A DNA stretch of 11,142 nucleotides from contig CAZIMF010000026.1 of NCBI GenBank assembly GCA_964540445.1, positions 1-11,142 of the forward strand, read 5' to 3'. This DNA comes from JALQXV01 sp964540445. GTDB lineage: Bacteria; Patescibacteriota; Saccharimonadia; Saccharimonadales; 2-12-FULL-41-12. The position numbers and the translations under genes are program-made. Of the stretch, positions 6,276 to 11,142 are shown piece after piece. Below the pieces are notes generated by a model that saw nothing but the letters and a program-made list of their open reading frames with translations, was not told the DNA's origin and did no database searches. How positions within the stretch are numbered: the first letter of the stretch is position 1; each line of letters opens with the position of its first letter.

Positions 6276-7046
6276 CTAGCTTCCTCCCCTAACTCGGCTA
6301 TCTACTTCTTTAGCTAAACTCTTATATGCTCGAGCACCTTTACTCCATTTATCATATTCAGCAATTGGTCTACCGTGACTTGGGGCCTCTGCCAGACGTA
6401 CATTCCGAGGAATAACTGAGCTAAGCAGTTTATCGCTAAAGTGTTTACGTACTTCACCATATACTTGTTCAGAGAGAGAGGTTCGTTTGTCATACATAGT
6501 CATAACCACACCGAGCAATTCCAGGCTAGGGTTAAACTGGACTTGGACTTGCTGCATCACTTGCAATAATTGACTCAAACCTTCGAGCGCATAATACTCA
6601 GCCTGTACAGGGATGAGCACTTGGTCGGCTGCAGTCAAAGCATTTATGGTAAGCAGACCGAGCGCCGGCGGGCAATCAATTAAAATATAATCATAATCGG
6701 CTCTTGCCAGCACTTTTTTTAATTGAGCCTCTCTGTTAGGAAGATTTGCCATATCTAGTTCGGCACTGGCCAATCGAGCGTTTGTTGGGACGATATCAAT
6801 ATTGTTAAAGTCTGTGTGAAGTAGTACTTGTGAAAGGTTTGCTCCAGAAAGTAGCATGTCGCACAATGTTAGACTAACCGCTTCTTTATTAATGCCCACA
6901 CCGCTCGTGGCATTGCCTTGCGGATCGGCATCAACAATTAAGACGCGTCGTTTTTGTTGCCCCAAATAAGCTGCCAGGTTAATAGTGGTAGTTGTTTTAC
7001 CAACGCCCCCTTTTTGATTTAACACTGCTATCGTTGTTTGTTTCAT
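6276..7046 (-). CDS. parA: Chromosome partitioning ATPase ParA (Soj type)
   Basis: Deviant-Walker ATPase that binds DNA nonspecifically as an ATP dimer and forms the gradient followed by ParB-parS complexes. From the chosen start it has 256 residues, the usual Soj length. Motifs: KGGVGKTTT (12-20, deviant Walker A with signature Lys), VLIVDADPQGN (35-45, Walker A'), and ILIDCPPALG (121-130, Walker B). PRNVRLAEAPSHGRPI (213-228) is the conserved C-terminal block with DNA-contacting Arg residues. The frame stays open to an upstream ATG at 7100, but the family N-terminus begins at MKQTTIAVLNQKGG, and AAGAGG at 7052-7057 lies 5 bases before the ATG at 7046; the extra 18 residues resemble nothing in the family. 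It is the first gene of the parAB operon. Confidence 0.95.
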   Translation of the reverse strand: MKQTTIAVLNQKGGVGKTTTTINLAAYLGQQKRRVLIVDADPQGNATSGVGINKEAVSLTLCDMLLSGANLSQVLLHTDFNNIDIVPTNARLASAELDMANLPNREAQLKKVLARADYDYILIDCPPALGLLTINALTAADQVLIPVQAEYYALEGLSQLLQVMQQVQVQFNPSLELLGVVMTMYDKRTSLSEQVYGEVRKHFSDKLLSSVIPRNVRLAEAPSHGRPIAEYDKWSKGARAYKSLAKEVDSRVRGGS

Positions 7047-7051
7047 AAATA

Positions 7052-7057
7052 CCTCTT
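7052..7057 (-). promoter_or_regulatory. Ribosome-binding site that fixes the parA start
   Basis: AAGAGG on the minus strand sits 5 bases before the ATG at 7046, ideal Shine-Dalgarno spacing, while the upstream in-frame ATG at 7100 has none. Confidence 0.75.
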
Positions 7058-7108
7058 GGAAAGATACCATTAGCGTAGCACAAAATATGCTTTGCCCCAA
7101 CTAGCCGG

Positions 7109-7117
7109 ATAATACCA
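7109..7117 (-). promoter_or_regulatory. Possible extended -10 promoter of parAB
   Basis: TGGTATTAT on the minus strand matches an extended -10 (TGnTATAAT) except for one base. The -35 position is poor, which extended -10 promoters can tolerate. Transcription would start near 7102, giving a leader of about 56 bases. An imperfect hairpin (CACTAG 7120-7125 against CTAGTG 7141-7146) lies just upstream and could be an operator. Weak, by-eye assignment. Confidence 0.28.
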
Positions 7118-7440
7118 CCCACTAGCAGATATTTAGGCATCTAGTGTTACTCACCCCTGTCATTAGCTTCTATGTTATTGCTGCTGTTTTTTTTGTCAGC
7201 AACCCGGCCAGCACTTATTTTACTAGTTTACATGGGGGGGGTAATCCCTTCTATCTGTCTTTTGACCTAATAGTCAGATTTCAAAAATATACTAACATAT
7301 AAATGGAGCAAGTTAAGCACCAAAGATCGCTTATTTTTGTGTCATTTTTCGGAAAAAAAATACTGACTGCGATATAAAATAATTATTTCCGACTGTAGCA
7401 TCGAAAAAATATGACAATGTGGCTAAAATTTTGCTAACAC

Positions 7441-7483
7441 AAATAAAAACAGACAAACGATTGCTCGTTTGTCTGCCTTTTTT
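7441..7483. terminator. Strong bidirectional intrinsic terminator
   Basis: CAGACAAACGA (7450-7460) pairs perfectly with TCGTTTGTCTG (7465-7475), an 11-bp stem with a 4-base loop. On the minus strand the loop reads GCAA, a stable GNRA tetraloop, and the stem is followed directly by TTTTTATTT. On the plus strand it is followed by CC and then TTTTTT. It can work both ways; the minus orientation is the cleaner one. It lies about 170 bp beyond the rplU terminator, so no obvious gene needs it. Confidence 0.85.
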
Positions 7484-7537
7484 GTTTTTGAGTTTTTGTT
7501 TTAGTTTTAGCTATCTATTTTTTATATTTAAATAGCT
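7441..7537 (-). ncRNA. Candidate small RNA between rplU and parA
   Basis: A promoter-like pair (TTGTCA at 7567-7572, 17-bp spacer, CATACT at 7544-7549) lies about 60 bp before the terminator hairpin at 7450-7475, reading on the minus strand. The predicted transcript is about 97 bases: a weak 6-bp AGCTAT/ATAGCT hairpin, an unpaired A-rich stretch with repeated AAAAC, then the GNRA-capped terminator stem and U-tract. No open frame of note lies inside. It does not resemble tmRNA, SRP RNA, RNase P RNA or 6S RNA as far as I can tell. The alternative is a backup terminator for rplU read-through plus a chance promoter. Confidence 0.25.
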
Positions 7538-7543
7538 TACTAC

Positions 7544-7572
7544 AGTATGCACCATAGCTAGAATTCTGACAA
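7544..7572 (-). promoter_or_regulatory. Promoter-like sequence in the rplU-parA spacer
   Basis: On the minus strand, -35 TTGTCA matches consensus at 5 of 6 and -10 CATACT at 4 of 6, with the optimal 17-bp spacing. It lies downstream of the rplU terminator and would drive only the short region ending at the 7441-7483 terminator. AT-rich DNA produces such matches by chance. Confidence 0.33.
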
Positions 7573-7653
7573 GAACTTTTTATGCTTATTTTGAATATTG
7601 AACACATTATATGTTCATAACTTTTGTTTACCCCTGTAAATTATCATCCAAAT

Positions 7654-7687
7654 AAAAAAGAATCACCGCGCTGGGTGACTCTTTTTC
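7654..7687 (-). terminator. Intrinsic terminator of rplU
   Basis: Read on the minus strand, AAGAGTCACC pairs with GGTGATTCTT, with one G-U wobble and a 6-base loop (7668-7673), and is followed by a T-rich run (TTTTTTATTT). It lies about 35 bp after the rplU stop. On the plus strand the wobble becomes an A-C mismatch, so the minus orientation is favoured. Confidence 0.8.
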
Positions 7688-7693
7688 TGACTG

Positions 7694-7714
7694 TGTAGCG
7701 CTTTGTACGCTACA
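7694..7714 (-). other. Second hairpin in the rplU 3' untranslated region
   Basis: TGTAGCG (7694-7700) and CGCTACA (7708-7714) form a perfect 7-bp stem with a 7-base loop between the rplU stop and its terminator. No T-run follows, so it is not itself a terminator; it may protect the message end or be incidental. Confidence 0.4.
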
Positions 7715-7720
7715 ACTCGT

Positions 7721-8029
7721 TTATTTAATTGATTCAATTTTGAGGGTCGTTAGGCGCTGCCTATGACCACGTACTGTACGTACTCGCTTCTTGGCTTTGT
7801 AGCGAATTGACGTAACTTTGTCTTGCTGCGTGTCGGCTGCCACAATGGTTGCAGCAACTTTAATATTTGCAACAGCCGGCGTGCCGATCGTGCTTTTATT
7901 GCCGTCAATTACAAGCAGCGGATCAAAGCTTAGCTTGCCGGTAGTATCTTTAATAAGCTCAACGTCAACCGTCTCACCTTCGGCAACGAGATACTGCTTG
8001 CCACCAGTCGCAATAACTGCTTTTTTCAT
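7721..8029 (-). CDS. rplU: 50S ribosomal protein L21
   Basis: L21 binds 23S rRNA in the large subunit. The 102 residues match the bacterial length. AVIATGGKQYLVAEGE (4-19) is the N-terminal family signature, STIGTPAV (46-53) sits in the central beta region, and YKAKKRVRTVRGHRQ (77-91), the highly basic C-terminal motif, contacts rRNA. AAGAGG at 8038-8043, 8 bases before the ATG, gives a clear ribosome site. The gene has its own promoter (8078-8106) and terminator (7654-7687). In many bacteria rpmA (L27) follows rplU in one operon; here nothing follows before the terminator, so the gene is a single-gene transcription unit. Confidence 0.95.
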   Translation of the reverse strand: MKKAVIATGGKQYLVAEGETVDVELIKDTTGKLSFDPLLVIDGNKSTIGTPAVANIKVAATIVAADTQQDKVTSIRYKAKKRVRTVRGHRQRLTTLKIESIK

Positions 8030-8077
8030 GTAATTAACCTCTTAAATGATGCATTATTTTTTGAAATTACTCCGATA

Positions 8078-8106
8078 ATAGTACCAGATTAGCTGGCCGG
8101 TGTAAA
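8078..8106 (-). promoter_or_regulatory. Predicted promoter of rplU
   Basis: On the minus strand, TTTACA (8101-8106, 5 of 6) and TACTAT (8078-8083, 4 of 6) are 17 bp apart. Transcription would start near 8071, leaving a leader of about 42 bases that contains the AAGAGG ribosome site. The -35 lies just beyond the stop codon of the preceding gene. Confidence 0.5.
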
Positions 8107-8110
8107 GAGA

Positions 8111-8500
8111 CTAACCCCTGTGGCGTAATGTCTGCTCAGCAGCAACAGCCTGCTTAGCTTTTTCAGCTGGGGTTATGTATGTGAAGATAATTCCACGAGG
8201 TGAAGTAAGCCCTACCTTCCATTCTCTTGGCTGCAGTCGTTCCCCGCGAGCTATTTTTGCATCGGCCTCCCTGTTATGTCGACGAACCTGAGCAGCAGTC
8301 TCGTTGTTTTCTTGCGCAAAGCGGCCTTCCTCCCAATGGGGTGCCGGTTTCTGGTCGGTAGCAAATTTCTCTGGGTTGGGGTACATAGTGTTAAATTCCT
8401 GCGCAGTTGCGACGTAACCAATCTGTTCTACTGGGCCAATTGGCTCAGGGTATGCATTTGGGGTGTCGAGTGGGTGTGGAGCACGTGGGGCATGATTCAT
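8111..8500 (-). CDS. Hypothetical protein, 129 residues, Pro-rich N-terminus
   Basis: I do not recognise this protein. It is soluble by sequence: no signal peptide, no membrane segment and no cysteine. Residues 1-24 are rich in Pro, Ala and His; 30-60 contain aromatic and acidic residues (EFNTMYPNPEKF, PHWEEGRF); about 62-90 is highly charged and probably helical; PREWKVGLTSPRGIIFTYIT (91-110) looks like a short beta segment; the end is Ala/Lys-rich and probably helical. It lies between the ileS terminator and the rplU promoter, has its own promoter-like boxes and no Shine-Dalgarno site, and its message might start at the ATG itself. Coding is supported by its length, sensible composition and fit between two transcription signals; the antisense frame is less protein-like. 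A spurious frame is possible but unlikely. Confidence 0.7.
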   Translation of the reverse strand: MNHAPRAPHPLDTPNAYPEPIGPVEQIGYVATAQEFNTMYPNPEKFATDQKPAPHWEEGRFAQENNETAAQVRRHNREADAKIARGERLQPREWKVGLTSPRGIIFTYITPAEKAKQAVAAEQTLRHRG

Positions 8501-8506
8501 AGAGGT

Positions 8507-8535
8507 ATATTACCATAAATTAGCAAAAATAGCAA
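8507..8535 (-). promoter_or_regulatory. Predicted promoter of the 129-residue gene
   Basis: On the minus strand, TTGCTA (8530-8535, 4 of 6), a 17-bp spacer ending in TGG, and TAATAT (8507-8512, 4 of 6, with an upstream TGn extension). Only 6 bases separate the -10 from the ATG at 8500, so transcription should start at or next to the A of the ATG. The -35 box overlaps the 3' arm of the ileS terminator stem. Confidence 0.4.
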
Positions 8536-8549
8536 GACGGCTCCTTGCT
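8524..8549 (-). terminator. Intrinsic terminator of ileS
   Basis: On the minus strand, AGCAAG and CTTGCT form a 6-bp stem (8544-8549 with 8531-8536) around a 7-base loop, followed by ATTTTTG. It begins 5 bp after the ileS stop. The short stem makes it moderate rather than strong. Confidence 0.65.
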
Positions 8550-8554
8550 CAGGT

Positions 8555-11088
8555 CTAGGCTTTTTCCAACGAAACCCGCAGTGGCTGTCCCTCAACGGTA
8601 AGATCTGCTGTAAAGCTGTAGTCATCACCGTAGGTTATCGTTTTTGCTAACGTTTCAGCGGCTATAACAGGTTCAAACATAGTTATGGATTCTAGTAATT
8701 CGCCGGTGGCCTTGAGTGACAACCGAATACGATCATCAACCTGTAAGTTAGCTTGTTTTCGACTATTTTGGACGTGGCGGATAACCTCGCGAGACCAGCC
8801 CTCTCGTTTAAGCTCTGGGGTAATATTTAGGTTCATTACTACCAACGGTGTTTCGGCATGATTGTGAGTAAACACTTCTTTAATATTTAACTCATCAATA
8901 ATGATGGCCTGCAGTTCTTCGTTGAGAATCTTATTTGGATCGAGAATACTCACCGACTGAAGGGGCTGGCGCACCTTGATGCCGGCTTTGGCACGTTGGG
9001 ACAGACCTTCGTTGATTATTTCGCGCACAAAGGCCATATCGCGCACTAACAGTTCATTGATGTGGCCACCGACTGGCCAATCGAGTAGGTGTACACTCTC
9101 GCCGCCTGTGAGCTTACGATACAGCTCTTCTGTCATAAATGGTGTGAACGGAGCCATAACCATGCTTAACTGCGTCAGAACGTAGTGGAGCGTGCTGTAT
9201 GCCGCTTGCTTGTCGGCATCATCTCCACTTTTCCAGAACCTACGACGCGACCGACGCACATACCAGTTCGAAGCATCTTCGATAAACGGTAATATAGGCT
9301 TGGTAGCACTTGGTACATCATACTTGGCCATATGCTGATCAACTTCGTTAGTTAGCTGATGCACACGACTCACAATCCATTTATCTAAAGAGTTATGTAG
9401 AGTTGGAGTTGGATCATCCAGGCTCCCATCCCACTCCCATTTATCAACTTCGGCATACATAGTAAAGAAGTCGTACATATTCCAAACCATACTGAGCTTG
9501 CGGTGTGCATCCCCGACTTCTTTATCAGTAATTGCGAAATCTTCGCCATTTAACAGAGGTGAACTAACCAGCAAAAAACGAAGGGCATCAGCACTGAAAG
9601 TATCCATTAATTCATTTGGGTCGGTATAATTACCAAAGCTTTTACTGAGCTTGCGGCCATCATTACCAGCAATCGTGCCTGTAACAATAACGTTGCTAAA
9701 CGAGTTCTTGCCGAATAACCCAACATTTACCGCATGTAGGTAGTAAAACCAGGCGCGAACTTGACCAACATACTCAGCAATAAAGTCACCCGGGTAGTTT
9801 TGCTCAAACTTTTCAACGTTTTCGAACGGATAGTGGAACTGAGCAAATGGCATCGAGCCAGATTCAAACCAGCAATCAAGCACTTTATCAATACGTTTGT
9901 ACTTCACACCGTCCACTTCAAAGGTAATGTCATCAACCCACGGACGGTGATAATCATCGAGTTCCACCCCTGATAATTCTTTAAGTTCTGCGTAGCTACC
10001 AACGACTTTAATCAGCTCAGCGCCTTCTTTATCGATGCCTTTCCAGACTGGCATTGCCGTGGCCCAAAATCGGTCGCGGCTGAGGTTCCAATCGGGAGCG
10101 GACTGCACGGTTTTTTCAAATCGGCCGTGTTTAATATGGCTCGGGAACCAGTTAATATTACCGTTTTCTTCAAGCATTTCAGATCGTTGACCGTTAACAT
10201 CCATAAACCAACTCGGGTGTGCCCGATACATAAGCTTAGTGCCACACCGGTGACAATGTGGGTAACTGTGCTGAAAATAGGTAATCTTCCAGATAACACC
10301 ACACTCGTGCAGCGTCTTTGCTATCGGCTTATTGGCATCCCAGACATACTGTCCTGCCCATTCTCCAGAGGTATAAAAGCCATTATCGTCAATGTTATTG
10401 ACGAACGGAAAACTGTTTTCTCGCGACAGTGCATAATCTTCTTCACCGAAAGCTGGTGCTAGATGGACAATACCAGAACCATCTTCCAGGTTTACGTAAT
10501 CGGCGTGCCACACTTTGTGGGCATTTTTGGCAGTTTCGTCAGTACCTTCCAGCCTCCGATCTTCAAATATCGGTTGATAGCTTTTACCGACAAGCTCTTT
10601 GCCCCTAAGGGTTCGTAATACCTTATACTCAAGCGGCTGATGCTTTTCGTCGGTCAGTACTTTTTCGATTAATTTGGTAGCCAAAATGAACTTTTCTTTG
10701 GATTCGGTGAGCTGCACTTCACTATATCCAAAGTCCTGGTTAACGGCTACAGCCGTGTTAGCTGGCAGTGTCCACGGGGTAGTTGTCCAAGCTAGCAAGG
10801 TAGTATCTTCGCCCTCAAGCTTAAATTTCACGAATACTGACGGATCAGTTACTTCTTGGTAGCTGTTATCCATGGCAACCTCAGATTTTGAGATAGGTGT
10901 GGCATCGCGGGTACAGTACAACAGCACTTTCTCACCCTCGTAAATCTTACCCTTGTCATACAGTTCTTTAAACGCCCACCAAACTGACTCCATATACTCT
11001 TTATCCATGGTTTTATAGGCACCTTGAAAATCCACCCAGCGACCAATCCGATCGATGGTGTCTTCCCATAAGTTACCAGTTTGCACGA
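8555..11088 (-). CDS. ileS: Isoleucyl-tRNA synthetase, 5'-truncated (partial)
   Basis: Class Ia synthetase that charges tRNA-Ile and edits misactivated valine. About 844 genomic residues remain of an expected 1000 or more; the N-terminal Rossmann half with the HIGH motif is missing. The frame stays open to an ATG at 11122, but its first 11 codons are adapter, so the true coding sequence enters at about 11088. Remaining landmarks: GRWVDF near the edge; the CP1 editing domain with TTTPWTLP (10763-10786) and HLAPAFGEEDY from 10465; HCHRCGTKL after it; SWFMDV; RAWFYYLH; the second active-site signature KLSKS (9638-9652); an anticodon-binding helical domain; and a C-terminal extension with LKREGWSREVIRHVQNSRKQ and no terminal Cys4 zinc finger. 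These suggest the IleS2-like (eukaryote/Chlamydia/Mycobacterium-like) type rather than the E. coli type; that subtype is inference. Confidence 0.95.
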
Positions 11089-11142
11089 AGATCAGAAGAG
11101 CACACGGCTGAAGGGCAGTCACTCTCGCGCATCGAGTATTCC
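11089..11142 (+). other. Illumina TruSeq adapter with i7 index at right end
   Basis: Positions 11089-11122 match the TruSeq read-1 adapter at 29 of 34 bases by eye (AGATCAGAAGAGCACACG opens it; the reference has AGATCGGAAGAGCACACG). The next eight bases, TCTCGCGC (11123-11130), equal the TruSeq HT index I remember as D711. The last twelve (11131-11142) match the following adapter segment at 9 of 12. The order adapter, index, adapter is diagnostic of read-through, so this is not genomic DNA. Confidence 0.95.

Larger units (their letters stand above)
7047..7720. other. AT-rich gene-free spacer between parA and rplU
   Basis: This 674-bp stretch has no gene of normal length and is visibly more AT-rich than the coding DNA. 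From the parA side it holds the parA ribosome site and a weak promoter; a T8 run at 7187-7194 flanked by TTGCTG/CAGCAA arms; a G8 run at 7234-7241; about 200 bp in which I see nothing reliable; a strong bidirectional hairpin terminator at 7441-7483; a possible promoter at 7544-7572; the rplU terminator at 7654-7687; and a further hairpin at 7694-7714. There is no tRNA-like or rRNA-like sequence. I found no parS palindrome and only one weak DnaA-box-like sequence (TTAGCCACA on the minus strand near 7418-7426), so an origin is not supported. Confidence 0.7.

Noticed and set aside
7047..7100. Extension of parA to the upstream ATG at 7100
   Set aside because: No ribosome site there, the extra 18 residues do not fit the family, and a good Shine-Dalgarno site precedes the ATG at 7046.
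7187..7241. T8 and G8 runs upstream of parA as phase-variable tracts
   Set aside because: They lie too far from the start and outside any coding frame, and a single sequence cannot show length variation.
7303..7377. 24-codon open frame on + (MEQVKHQ...) followed by the 7441-7483 terminator
   Set aside because: No ribosome site, the -35/-10 pair upstream has a 20-bp spacer, and short frames are frequent by chance; not strong enough to call a gene.
7418..7426. DnaA-box-like sequence (TTAGCCACA on the minus strand)
   Set aside because: One isolated match with a mismatch at a conserved position; no cluster, no dnaA/dnaN/rpmH neighbours.
8480..8486. CACGTG core resembling the centre of parS
   Set aside because: The flanks do not follow the TGTTTCACGTGAAACA palindrome and the site lies inside a coding frame.
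8276..8518. 80-residue open frame on + antisense to the orphan gene
   Set aside because: Cys/Trp-rich, low-complexity translation with no start signals; it is the shadow of the minus-strand gene.
10127..10462. 111-residue open frame on + inside ileS
   Set aside because: Fully antisense to conserved synthetase motifs and without a plausible promoter or ribosome site.
1..11142. New defence, mobile or secretion system
   Set aside because: No integrase, transposase, repeat-spacer array, restriction gene or toxin-antitoxin pair is visible; nearly every gene is a housekeeping family.

Overview
The window is an assembled fragment of a small, tightly packed bacterial chromosome, probably Candidatus Saccharibacteria (TM7) or another Patescibacteria/CPR lineage. 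That placement is inference from protein style, gene density, the second-type (IleS2-like) isoleucyl-tRNA synthetase and AT-leaning spacers; no marker here proves it. All eleven visible stop codons are TAA or TAG, and no reading frame is broken by UGA, so the UGA=Gly recoding of Gracilibacteria/Absconditabacteria is not in play. Both ends carry Illumina adapter sequence (1-9 and 11089-11142), so only about 10-11088 is genomic, and the genes at both ends are cut by the assembly.

Left to right. (i) The last 45 codons of prfA (release factor 1) are followed 6 bp later by prmC, which methylates release factors; both are on +. (ii) A three-gene minus-strand block, 4672 to 986, encodes a LytR-CpsA-Psr (LCP) glycopolymer ligase, a polytopic membrane protein of unknown function and a membrane-anchored HtrA/DegP-type protease. 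It meets prmC tail to tail with a 3-bp gap. (iii) lepB (signal peptidase I, +) diverges from the LCP gene and overlaps the 3' end of parB by 4 bp. (iv) parA-parB on the minus strand are the chromosome-segregation pair. (v) A 674-bp gene-free, AT-rich spacer (7047-7720) holds two clear hairpin terminators and a possible small-RNA unit. (vi) rplU (L21) stands alone with its own promoter and terminator. (vii) A 129-residue orphan gene follows. (viii) ileS, missing its 5' part, runs into the right-hand adapter.

Functionally this is core and envelope housekeeping: translation (RF1, PrmC, L21, IleRS), protein export and envelope quality control (LepB, LCP, HtrA) and segregation (ParAB). I see no mobile element, CRISPR array, tRNA, rRNA, toxin-antitoxin pair or defence locus, and no convincing new multi-gene system. 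The points most worth a second look are the adapter-terminated ends, the possible small RNA between parA and rplU, the possible leaderless genes, the orphan gene and the uncharacterised membrane protein between LCP and HtrA.
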